From: Comamonadaceae bacterium
GTDB taxonomy: Bacteria > Pseudomonadota > Gammaproteobacteria > Burkholderiales > Burkholderiaceae_C
Reading direction: 5' to 3'
Assembly (NCBI GenBank): GCA_947374705.1
Contig: CANCDA010000138.1
Coordinates: forward strand, 1-6,474
Length of the DNA: 6,474 nt
Within the stretch, counting starts at the first letter, position 1. The number at the start of each line of letters is the position of its first letter. The notes under the pieces are model-generated. The model searched no databases. It worked only from the letters and a program-made list of their open reading frames with translations, and was not told the origin of the DNA. Positions 1 to 5,742 of the stretch are shown here, piece after piece. A program made the position numbers and the translations under genes.

Positions 1-139
1 CCACGACTGGGCACGTTCCGATATATTACTCACCCGTTCGCCACTCGCCACCAGGATTGCTCCCGTGCTGCCGTTCGACTTGCATGTGTAAGGCATGCCG
101 CCAGCGTTCAATCTGAGCCAGGATCAAACTCTATAGTTC
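1..139 (-). rRNA. rrs: 16S ribosomal RNA, 5' end (partial)
   Basis: The reverse complement of this stretch begins with the universal bacterial 16S start: the 27F-type site AGAGTTTGATCCTGGCTCAG reads from 132 down to 113. It continues through the conserved helix that ends in ACATGCAAGTCGAACGG, and through the V1/V2 entry typical of Comamonadaceae. The mature 5' end is placed near 139 by counting seven bases upstream of E. coli position 8. The gene runs off the left edge, so only about 9% of it is present. It is transcribed leftward, away from uup, from the promoters at 412-661. Confidence 0.97.
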
Positions 140-154
140 GATCTTGAATGTTTT

Positions 155-170
155 ACTTGATTTCTCAAGT
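155..170 (-). other. small leader hairpin next to the 16S 5' end
   Basis: ACTTGA (155-160) and TCAAGT (165-170) are perfect 6-bp inverted arms around the 4-nt loop TTTC. The hairpin lies 16 nt upstream of the inferred mature 16S end. It could guide trimming of the precursor, but this is inferred from position only. Confidence 0.45.
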
Positions 171-246
171 TACTCATAAATTGGAATCGACGTGATTGTC
201 CTAAACAAGTTAATGTCTCGACTTTCACATCTTTTTTACTTCATGA

Positions 247-304
247 GCGTTTGTAAGCCAATTAAGACTTAGTTCCAAAGAACTTGGCAATCGCCTTCAA
301 ACGC
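247..304 (-). other. long nested hairpin in rrn leader
   Basis: Three nested complementary segments are visible: GCGTTTG (247-253) with CAAACGC (298-304), GCCAA (257-261) with TTGGC (284-288), and GTTC (272-275) with GAAC (280-283) closing a CAAA tetraloop. Together they form one extended, interrupted stem in the rrn leader RNA. The position, between boxA and the 16S gene, fits a structural element of the leader used in ribosome assembly or RNase III processing. The role is inferred. Confidence 0.55.
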
Positions 305-324
305 CCACGCTTATCGGCTGTAAG

Positions 325-336
325 TTTTTAATGATC
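325..336 (-). promoter_or_regulatory. candidate boxA antitermination element
   Basis: Read on the minus strand this is GATCATTAAAAA, which resembles the rrn boxA consensus TGCTCTTTAACAA over its core. It lies after the promoters and just before the conserved ACAGCCGATAAGCG block, the usual place for boxA in rrn leaders. boxA in the RNA is bound by NusB-NusE to block Rho-dependent termination. The match is partial, so the exact limits are uncertain. Confidence 0.45.
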
Positions 337-411
337 TAACGAAAAACTTATCTCAACTTGATGCTGAATTTTGCTTTTCGCCTTGCTTCACTGTGATCAG
401 CGAAGCCTTGA

Positions 412-440
412 ATTCTATCACGCTTTTTGCGACTTTTTCG
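412..440 (-). promoter_or_regulatory. rrn promoter candidate P3 (promoter nearest 16S)
   Basis: The minus strand has TAGAAT (412-417) as a -10 box, followed by TCAAGGCTTCGCTG, nearly the same start-site sequence as at P1 and P2. The -35 region is weak: CGAAAA (435-440) at a 17-bp spacing. The call rests mainly on the good -10 and on the repeated downstream motif. Transcription would start near 405, giving a leader of about 265 nt. Confidence 0.45.
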
Positions 441-504
441 AAATATTTTTTGCTATCGAGTTTTTTACTCTCTCAAAACAATCATCTTCAAAAGCCCTTC
501 GCCA

Positions 505-642
505 CTCTTGTTAACTTTCGTTAACCTCATTTCAGCTAAGCCTTCGATTATAGCATTGTTTTTAATCTCTGCCAAAAATCTTTTTCATCTGCTCTTGTCA
601 ACTTTCGTCAAGTCTGTGCAGCGAAGCCTTCGATTATTGCAT
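505..642. repeat. imperfect tandem duplication of rrn promoter module
   Basis: Bases 505-556 and 592-642 are two copies of the same ~52-nt block, about 80% identical and 86-87 bp apart. Each copy has CTCTTGTYAACTTTCGTYAA, then a divergent stretch, then CAGCKAAGCCTTCGATTAT, whose last bases are the -10 box of P2 or P1 on the other strand. A shorter third copy, CAGCGAAGCCTTG, lies at 398-410 next to the P3 -10 box. The arrangement suggests that the promoters arose by duplication of one module. Confidence 0.7.
547..575 (-). promoter_or_regulatory. rrn promoter P2, best sigma-70 match
   Basis: On the minus strand TTGGCA (570-575) and a consensus TATAAT (547-552) are separated by exactly 17 bp. 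The region upstream of the -35 is A/T-rich (GATGAAAAAGATT), as for an UP element. The discriminator after the -10 starts CGAAGGC, GC-rich as in stringently controlled rRNA promoters. The start would be near 540. This is the strongest promoter in the window and the likely main rrn promoter. Confidence 0.75.
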
Positions 643-661
643 GCTTTTAGCCGTTTTTCAC
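633..661 (-). promoter_or_regulatory. rrn promoter candidate P1 (farthest upstream)
   Basis: The minus strand has AATAAT (633-638) as a -10 box and GTGAAA (656-661) as a 4/6 -35 box at 17-bp spacing. It sits in the second copy of the repeated module: the sequence after the -10, CGAAGGCTTCGCTG, matches that of P2 and P3. It lies about 75-100 bp upstream of the uup start, so it helps define a divergent promoter region. Confidence 0.45.
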
Positions 662-736
662 AAAATTCTTCCTCTTCTTGTTGAAAGTACCCCTTCGCAA
701 GGTGTCTGCGCGCTTGCTCAGGGATAATTCCCACCT
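662..736 (+). promoter_or_regulatory. uup upstream region; weak -10 near the start codon
   Basis: This is the region between rrn P1 and uup. No convincing -35/-10 pair for uup is visible. GATAAT (723-728) is a fair -10 box but has no good -35 at 16-18 bp (AGGTGT at 700-705), and it would start transcription at about the ATG. No Shine-Dalgarno sequence is at the normal distance; AGGG at 720-723 ends 13 nt before the ATG. GGGA (721-724) and TCCC (729-732) form a small inverted repeat just before the start codon. Confidence 0.25.
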
Positions 737-2629
737 ATGGCACTACTCACTCTATTACAGGCTCAACTGGCCTTTGGCCATGTGGCCTTACTCGACAAAG
801 CTGACTTCTCACTGGAGACCAGCGAACGCGTTGGGCTCATTGGACGCAACGGCACTGGCAAATCTTCCCTTCTTAAAATTTTGGCGGGCTTTGAGTTCCC
901 TGATGACGGCACTCTCCACCGCCAACAGAACTTGCGCCTGGCTTATGTGGCACAAGAACCTGATCTTGCACCAGAGGCAAGCGTCTTCATGGCTGTCAGC
1001 GCTGGCCTTAATCGCGTCATTGACCTGATTAATGAGTACTCACAAGGCCATGGCGACTTGGACGCTATGCAAAGCGAGATTGAGTCCTTAGACGGTTGGA
1101 ACTGGGAGCAGCGTGTAGAAGAAACCTTGCACCGCTTACACCTGGACAAAGACGCACTGGTTGGATCACTCTCAGGCGGCACCAAAAAACGTGTCGCCCT
1201 GGCACAAGCCTTGGTCACCCGCCCTGACGTCCTATTGCTTGATGAACCTACCAACCACCTGGATCTGGACTCGATTGAATGGTTGGAAGAGTTGCTCATT
1301 GATTTCCCCGGCAGCATCATCACCATCACCCACGACCGCTCCTTTCTAGACCGTGTCGCCACCCGAATCGTCGAGCTCGACCGAGGCAAGCTCAATGGCT
1401 ACCCGGGTAACTTCACCGAATACCTGCGCCAGAAAGAGGAACAACTCGCGCAAGAAGCCGTCATCAGCGCCAAGGCTGACAAGTTACTGGCACAAGAAGA
1501 GGTCTGGGTGCGCAAAGGCGTTGAAGCGCGCCGCACCCGTAGCCAGAGCCGCATTGGACGCCTGGAGGCCCTCAGAGCCAGACGCACCGCGCGGCGTGAA
1601 AGCTTAGGCAGTGTCCGCATGGATGTCGCCTCTGGCTCACCCAGCGGCAAGATCGTGGCCGAGTTGCAGGACGTCAGCAAATCCTATGGTGGCAAAACCA
1701 TCGTCAAGAACCTCAACACCACCCTGCTGCGTGGCGACAAAATCGGCCTCATCGGCCCCAATGGCGCTGGCAAAACCACACTACTCAAACTCATTTTGGG
1801 TGAACTGCAACCCGACGCCGGCAAAGTCCGTCAAGGCTCTCGCATTGAAGTCGCCTACTTTGACCAGATGCGCAATGCGCTCGACCTGGACGCCACCCTG
1901 GTGGACTTCATCAGCCCCGGCAGCGAATGGATTGAGATTGGCAACCAACGCAAGCACGTCAAAAGCTACCTGGGCGACTTCCTTTTCTCCCCTGCGCGCG
2001 CCAACTCACCCGTGCGCTCACTCTCTGGCGGTGAGCGCAACCGGCTCTTGCTGGCCCGCCTGTTCGCACGTCCCGCCAACGTACTGGTGCTTGATGAGCC
2101 CACCAACGACTTGGACATCGACACCCTAGAACTGCTCGAAGAGCTACTCCAGAACTACGAAGGCACCGTCTTTCTGGTCAGCCATGACCGCACCTTCCTG
2201 GACAACGTCGTCACCAGCACCCTGGCGTTTGAAGGGGATGGCCTGTGGCGCGAATATGAAGGGGGAATCTTGGATTGGCTCACCCAATCCAAACGCAGCC
2301 AAGCCGCCAGAAATGCGGCAAACGCCAAAGAAATCAAAGACGCAACAGCCGCAAAAGCCGCAGCACCCGTTTCCAGCGCAGCAACGGCCAAACCCCGCAC
2401 CAGCAGCACCCCCAAACTCAGCTACAAAGCGCAAAAAGAGCTGGATGACCTGCCCCTCACCATTGAAGCGCTGGAAACCGAGCAAGCCCAACTGCACGCC
2501 GCCCTGCAAGACGGCAGCCTCTACAGCCAAGACCCCCAACGCGCCATGGCTCTACAAGCCCGCGACGGTGAGATTGAAGAAGCCCTGCTGGATGCGCTCA
2601 TCCGATGGGAAACCTTAAGCACCGCATGA
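737..2629 (+). CDS. uup: ABC-F family ATPase, Uup type
   Basis: A 630-residue cytoplasmic protein with two ABC ATPase domains and no membrane segments, so not a transporter. Domain 1 has Walker A GRNGTGKS (36-43), signature LSGG (145-148), Walker B with DEPTNHLD (169-176) and switch His199. Domain 2 has Walker A GPNGAGKTT (340-348), LSGGERNR (429-436), DEPTND (453-458) and His483. The basic, charged interdomain linker at roughly 235-300 is the ABC-F hallmark that reaches the ribosomal P/E site. The C-terminus has an Ala/Thr/Lys-rich linker (530-565), then LSYKAQKELDDLP and a predicted coiled coil, as in Uup, whose C-terminal domain binds DNA or RNA. Length is close to E. coli Uup (635). Uup is linked to ribosome function and to precise transposon excision. 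The ATG at 737 gives the normal ABC-F N-terminus, but there is no good ribosome binding site. It is divergent from rrn and convergent with cheA. Confidence 0.88.
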   Translation: MALLTLLQAQLAFGHVALLDKADFSLETSERVGLIGRNGTGKSSLLKILAGFEFPDDGTLHRQQNLRLAYVAQEPDLAPEASVFMAVSAGLNRVIDLINEYSQGHGDLDAMQSEIESLDGWNWEQRVEETLHRLHLDKDALVGSLSGGTKKRVALAQALVTRPDVLLLDEPTNHLDLDSIEWLEELLIDFPGSIITITHDRSFLDRVATRIVELDRGKLNGYPGNFTEYLRQKEEQLAQEAVISAKADKLLAQEEVWVRKGVEARRTRSQSRIGRLEALRARRTARRESLGSVRMDVASGSPSGKIVAELQDVSKSYGGKTIVKNLNTTLLRGDKIGLIGPNGAGKTTLLKLILGELQPDAGKVRQGSRIEVAYFDQMRNALDLDATLVDFISPGSEWIEIGNQRKHVKSYLGDFLFSPARANSPVRSLSGGERNRLLLARLFARPANVLVLDEPTNDLDIDTLELLEELLQNYEGTVFLVSHDRTFLDNVVTSTLAFEGDGLWREYEGGILDWLTQSKRSQAARNAANAKEIKDATAAKAAAPVSSAATAKPRTSSTPKLSYKAQKELDDLPLTIEALETEQAQLHAALQDGSLYSQDPQRAMALQARDGEIEEALLDALIRWETLSTA

Positions 2630-2642
2630 CCAGCACCTCAGG

Positions 2643-2670
2643 CAGCCCCCTCTCAGAATGGGGCGGGCTG
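2643..2670. terminator. GC-rich hairpin between convergent uup and cheA
   Basis: CAGCCC (2643-2648) pairs perfectly with GGGCTG (2665-2670), and CC (2649-2650) can add to GG (2662-2663) across a bulged C, leaving an 11-nt loop. It fills most of the 46-bp gap between the uup stop (2629) and the cheA stop (2676). On the plus strand it is followed by GGTTGTT, a poor U-tract; on the minus strand there is none. It probably serves uup as a weak intrinsic terminator or as a 3'-end barrier for both genes. Confidence 0.5.
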
Positions 2671-2675
2671 GGTTG

Positions 2676-4796
2676 TTAGTGCCGCGAACGCCGCACCAAC
2701 GCCCCCGTGTCCAGAATCAGCGCAACCTTGCCATCGCCCAAGATCGTGGCGCCAGAAATATTCTGAACCTTGTGGTAATTGGTTTCCAGATTTTTCACTA
2801 CCACCTGCTGCTGGCCCAACAACTCGTCCACCAGCAGCGCCACGCGGCTTCCATCAGCCTCCACTACCACCATGATGTCGCCGGGCTTGTTCAAGCCAAA
2901 ACGCGGCACCTGGAAAATCTTCTCCAGCTCAATCACCGGCATGTACTCTTCCCGCACCTTGACCAGTTGCGCACCTTGCCCCACCGTGTTGAGTGCGTTC
3001 TCCTTGATCTGGAACGACTCAATCACGGAGGACAGCGGCAAGATATAGACCTCGTTGCCCACCCCCACCGACATGCCATCCATGATGGCCAGCGTCAGTG
3101 GCAAGCGCACCGACACCTTCATGCCACGCCCCTCGTACGACTCGATTTCAACCGTCCCGTTCAGGTCTGAAATATTGCGCTTCACCACGTCCATGCCTAC
3201 GCCACGGCCCGACACATCCGTCACCACCTCGGCTGTCGAAAATCCAGGCGCGAAGATCAGCTGCCAGACCTCTGCATCCGACATCTGATCAGACACATCG
3301 ATTCCCTTTTCTCGCGCCTTACTCAGAATTTTTTCGCGCGACATCCCACGCCCATCATCGCGCACCTCAATCACGATCGACCCCCCCTGATGCGCAGCCG
3401 AAAGCGTGATGGTGCCGGTCTCCGGCTTGCCATTTTTCACACGATCCTCAGGCATCTCAATGCCATGGTCGCAACTGTTGCGCACCAAATGCGTCAAGGG
3501 ATCGGTGATCTTTTCTACCAAGCCTTTGTCCAACTCCGTGGCCTCACCCAGCGTTACAAAATCCACCTTTTTCCCGAGTTTGCTCGCCAAGTCTCTGAGC
3601 ATGCGCGGGAAACGGCTGAACACAATCGACATCGGAATCATCCGAATCGACATCACCGACTCCTGCAAGTCCCTCGTATTGCGATCCAGATCCGCCAAAC
3701 CCGACAGCAACTGCTGCGAATCCGACAAATCCAGGTTCCTGCTGTTTTGCGCCAACATCGCCTGCGTGATGACCAACTCGCCCACCAGGTTGATCAATTG
3801 ATCCACCTTGTTGATGGCCACCCGAATCGTCGCGTTCTCTTGCTGTGCAGCCTGAGAGGCCGCTTTGCCCGCCTCTTTGGCGGGACTCTTCACTGCAAGC
3901 GCCGCCTTCACATCGCCTACCGCACTCGGCATCCCAGGTGCGCCATCAAAAAAACCATACCCAGGTGCAGGAGCCAGGGGCGCGTCGGGTGGGAAATCAT
4001 CTGCATGACTCCCCGCATCCAAGGCGGCTACCGCACTTTTTGCAGCCTCATCCAACTCACTCAAATCCTTAATCACCACCTGTTCGCGTGACACATTGAA
4101 CGCAAACAAATCCAGCAAATCGTCATTGCTCGAACCCGTGCCCACTTTAAAAACACGCAACTCAGGGTTCTCACTGGGCAACTCAACAATTTCCCCCAAA
4201 CCCACGATGTCACGGAACAACTCCTTTACCGCATCCGCCTGATCCATGCGGCCCCGGGGATCAATCGTGATCTCCAGCTGCCGCGCCCCCTTCACCGTCG
4301 GCGTCGGCGCCAAGGCGGGCACAGCCGATAGAGCGGGCGCTGCAAGCGGCGCAGTTGCATGGCCTGGCACCTGCCCCGCAGCCAGCTCGCTGATTCGACG
4401 CACCAAATCTTCCGACGAAGGCGGCGCATCGGTTTCGCCCGACTGGTGGCGCGCCAGCAAAACGCGGGATGCATCTGCAGACTCCAGCAGCACATCCACC
4501 ATGGAGGCATGCGGCTTCAACTCATGCCGACGCAGACGGTCCAGCAAAGACTCCATCTGATGCGTCAAAGCCGCGACATCAGAAAACCCGAACGTGGCCG
4601 CCCCCCCTTTGACCGAATGTGCGCACCGAAAAATGCCATTCATCTCCTCGTCATTGGCCTCTTCCAGGTTCAGGTTGAGCAGCATCTGCTCCATCTGATC
4701 CAGGTTTTCACCGGCCTCTTCAAAAAAGATTTGATAAAACTGCGTCAGATCAAATGCATCACCCGATCCGCTGCTTTCCTGATGTACGTCAGACAT
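2676..4796 (-). CDS. cheA: chemotaxis sensor histidine kinase CheA
   Basis: A 706-residue CheA with all five domains. P1/HPt is at about 15-120 with phospho-acceptor His60 in HSVKGG. A CheY-binding P2-like domain is at about 170-250, flanked by Ala/Pro-rich linkers. P3 dimerisation starts at about 322 (ATIRVAINKVDQLINLVGEL). The P4 ATPase has the N box around Asn440 and His444, the G1 box DDGRGM (480-485) and the G2 box GRGVGMD (530-536). The P5 CheW-like domain covers about 560-695. All catalytic boxes look intact. It works in a receptor array, moving phosphate from ATP through His60 to CheY. AGGAG (4803-4807 on the minus strand) ends 6 nt before the ATG, supporting the start. It is last in a cheZ-like/cheY/cheA operon, 47 bp after cheY. 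Length is slightly above E. coli CheA (654). No cheW follows it. Two G7 runs lie in the coding strand (4601-4607, 3381-3387). Confidence 0.95.
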   Translation of the reverse strand: MSDVHQESSGSGDAFDLTQFYQIFFEEAGENLDQMEQMLLNLNLEEANDEEMNGIFRCAHSVKGGAATFGFSDVAALTHQMESLLDRLRRHELKPHASMVDVLLESADASRVLLARHQSGETDAPPSSEDLVRRISELAAGQVPGHATAPLAAPALSAVPALAPTPTVKGARQLEITIDPRGRMDQADAVKELFRDIVGLGEIVELPSENPELRVFKVGTGSSNDDLLDLFAFNVSREQVVIKDLSELDEAAKSAVAALDAGSHADDFPPDAPLAPAPGYGFFDGAPGMPSAVGDVKAALAVKSPAKEAGKAASQAAQQENATIRVAINKVDQLINLVGELVITQAMLAQNSRNLDLSDSQQLLSGLADLDRNTRDLQESVMSIRMIPMSIVFSRFPRMLRDLASKLGKKVDFVTLGEATELDKGLVEKITDPLTHLVRNSCDHGIEMPEDRVKNGKPETGTITLSAAHQGGSIVIEVRDDGRGMSREKILSKAREKGIDVSDQMSDAEVWQLIFAPGFSTAEVVTDVSGRGVGMDVVKRNISDLNGTVEIESYEGRGMKVSVRLPLTLAIMDGMSVGVGNEVYILPLSSVIESFQIKENALNTVGQGAQLVKVREEYMPVIELEKIFQVPRFGLNKPGDIMVVVEADGSRVALLVDELLGQQQVVVKNLETNYHKVQNISGATILGDGKVALILDTGALVRRSRH

Positions 4797-4843
4797 TCAT
4801 TTCTCCTGCGTTAGGGTTTTGCCCTTGATTTAAAAATCGAAAA
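4797..4843 (-). other. cheY-cheA spacer with two small hairpins
   Basis: This 47-bp gap holds two short inverted repeats: GATTT (4827-4831) with AAATC (4834-4838), and AGGG (4813-4816) with CCCT (4822-4825). They lie directly after the cheY stop and before the cheA ribosome binding site (4803-4807). Neither has a strong U-tract, so they are more likely RNA-stability or translation elements than terminators. Confidence 0.3.
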
Positions 4844-5206
4844 TCACTTCACAACCTTGTTAATGACATCCAACAACCGGGCCGGGTCAAACGGCTTCAC
4901 CAACCACCCCGTCGCGCCCGCCGCACGGCCGGCCTGCTTCATCAAATCGCTGGACTCGGTGGTCAACATCAAAATGGGGGTCGTCTTGAAACGGGGGTTT
5001 TCTCGGAGCTTTCGGGTCAGGCCCAGGCCATCAAGTCGCGGCATGTTTTGATCGGTCAACACCAGGTCAAACATCTGCGTCTGCGCCTTCTCGTAAGCAT
5101 CCTCACCATCGACAGCGTCCACCACCCGATGCCCCGCACCGGTGAGGGTAAAAGACACCATTTTTCGCATCGAAGGCGAATCGTCAACCGCAAGTATCAA
5201 GGCCAT
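4844..5206 (-). CDS. cheY: CheY-like single-domain response regulator
   Basis: A 120-residue stand-alone receiver domain with no output domain. The acidic pocket is Asp8-Asp9, the phosphorylation site is Asp52 in LTDQNMP, the switch Thr is Thr82 in LTTESS, and the conserved Lys is Lys104 in LVKPF. The residue aligned with E. coli Tyr106 is Trp101 (GWLVKPF). CheY-P normally binds the flagellar switch protein FliM; in other systems such proteins act as phosphate sinks or drive pili. GGAG at 5213-5216 (minus strand) is 6 nt from the ATG, a good ribosome binding site. It lies 14 bp after the cheZ-like stop and just before cheA, so its kinase and phosphatase partners are its direct neighbours. That makes a chemotaxis role very likely, although the motor target is not shown. 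Confidence 0.9.
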   Translation of the reverse strand: MALILAVDDSPSMRKMVSFTLTGAGHRVVDAVDGEDAYEKAQTQMFDLVLTDQNMPRLDGLGLTRKLRENPRFKTTPILMLTTESSDLMKQAGRAAGATGWLVKPFDPARLLDVINKVVK

Positions 5207-5220
5207 AAGTCACTCCAAAA

Positions 5221-5670
5221 TCAAAACAATTCAACCGATCCGGCATCCATCTCGTCCTGCGTCACAGGGTTGGGCCGGTCTGGCACCGCCTCCACAAAAG
5301 GCATGGCCTCACCCTCCTCCGCGCCCATTGACTCTGCCGCGAGCCGGTAAGCGCAACCCTGAAGAATCTTGGACGTGTGCCCAATCAACTGCGAGGCCAT
5401 GTCTTGAAACTGCAACTCCATCACGGCCAAACCAATGGCGCTGCGCGCACTCTCCAAAGTCACCACATCCTTGGGCGTAGCCAGAGCCAAATCGGCACTG
5501 GCCTGCGTGAAGCGATCCATCAAGTTTTCCATTGCATGCGACAACAAACCATCCAGCCGCGCCAAGTCATGCACCACCACCAGCAAGGAGTCCTGCAATT
5601 CCGCCACCAAAGTCACAGGCAAATGAACTGCGGGTTCATAAGGCGTCGATACGGAGCTTGACAATGTCAT
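5221..5670 (-). CDS. cheZ: short CheZ-like CheY-P phosphatase
   Basis: A 149-residue, mostly helical protein (E. coli CheZ has 214). The key evidence is LQFQDMASQ, which aligns with the CheZ active site QDFQDLTGQ and keeps both catalytic residues: Asp90 and Gln94, equal to E. coli Asp143 and Gln147. The C-terminus TQDEMDAGSVELF resembles the CheZ tail that tethers CheY (SQDQVDDLLDSLGF). CheZ speeds loss of phosphate from CheY, and the next gene is cheY. The helical hairpin before the active site looks shorter than in E. coli. The start at 5670 is chosen because ATG there has AGGGA (5676-5680) 5 nt upstream. A TTG at 5703 would add 11 residues, but has no Shine-Dalgarno sequence and overlaps a candidate promoter. 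First gene of the operon. The family call rests on motifs only. Confidence 0.72.
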   Translation of the reverse strand: MTLSSSVSTPYEPAVHLPVTLVAELQDSLLVVVHDLARLDGLLSHAMENLMDRFTQASADLALATPKDVVTLESARSAIGLAVMELQFQDMASQLIGHTSKILQGCAYRLAAESMGAEEGEAMPFVEAVPDRPNPVTQDEMDAGSVELF

Positions 5671-5707
5671 CGGAGTCCCTGGTGCAGTGCGTGTTGAATA
5701 CAAATTC

Positions 5708-5734
5708 TTTGCGGCTTACAGGGTTAGAATTTTG
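5708..5734 (-). promoter_or_regulatory. candidate FliA (sigma-28)-like promoter of the che operon
   Basis: On the minus strand CAAA (5731-5734), a 15-bp spacer and GCCGCAAA (5708-5715) match the flagellar sigma-28 consensus TAAA-N15-GCCGATAA at 3/4 and 6/8 positions. A start near 5698-5700 would give a leader of about 30 nt before the ATG at 5670. Spacing and context fit, since che genes are often class 3 flagellar genes, but the match is imperfect and could be chance. Confidence 0.3.
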
Positions 5735-5742
5735 CAAGTCCC

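Larger units (their letters stand above)
140..405 (-). other. rrn operon leader (5' external spacer)
   Basis: This is the transcribed leader between the most downstream promoter candidate (P3, -10 at 412-417) and 16S. It contains no plausible gene on either strand. Read leftward it holds, in order, a boxA-like element inside an inverted repeat (321-350), the block ACAGCCGATAAGCGTGGGCG typical in my experience of beta-proteobacterial rrn leaders, a long hairpin (247-304), and a small hairpin just before 16S (155-170). The leader should carry the NusB/NusE antitermination signal and the 5' half of the RNase III processing stem; the 3' half would lie downstream of 16S and cannot be seen. Confidence 0.8.

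Noticed and set aside
427..684. 85-residue plus-strand open frame in the rrn promoter region
   Set aside because: It overlaps the rrn promoters, has low-complexity Leu/Ser/Phe composition from AT-rich repeats, and no ribosome binding site.
140..736. CRISPR array, tRNA or insertion sequence in the AT-rich repeated region
   Set aside because: The repeats are degenerate, too few and unevenly spaced for CRISPR; no tRNA cloverleaf, transposase or terminal inverted repeats were seen.
678..1028. 116-residue plus-strand frame overlapping the start of uup
   Set aside because: It is an out-of-frame reading of the uup coding sequence; uup has clear ABC motifs over the same bases.
2144..2539. 131-residue minus-strand frame opposite the end of uup
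   Set aside because: Gly/Ala/Phe-rich composition is what results from the complement of the Ala/Lys-rich uup tail; no recognisable domain.
3390..4091. 233-residue plus-strand frame opposite cheA
   Set aside because: His/Arg/Gln-rich composition typical of the antisense of a GC-rich gene; cheA is intact and well supported on the other strand.
4601..4607. G7 run in the cheA P1 domain (and another at 3381-3387) as phase-variable tracts
   Set aside because: Seven bases is common by chance in GC-rich genes, and the run encodes conserved glycines after the His60 site.
4788..4800. Tiny overlapping frame ATG-AAT-GTC-TGA at the cheA start
   Set aside because: The ATG at 4800 is only 2 nt from the AGGAG, too close for normal initiation, and three codons cannot be supported as a gene.
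5671..5703. TTG start at 5703 for the cheZ-like gene
   Set aside because: No Shine-Dalgarno sequence, and it would fall at or before the likely transcript start; ATG 5670 has AGGGA at 5 nt.
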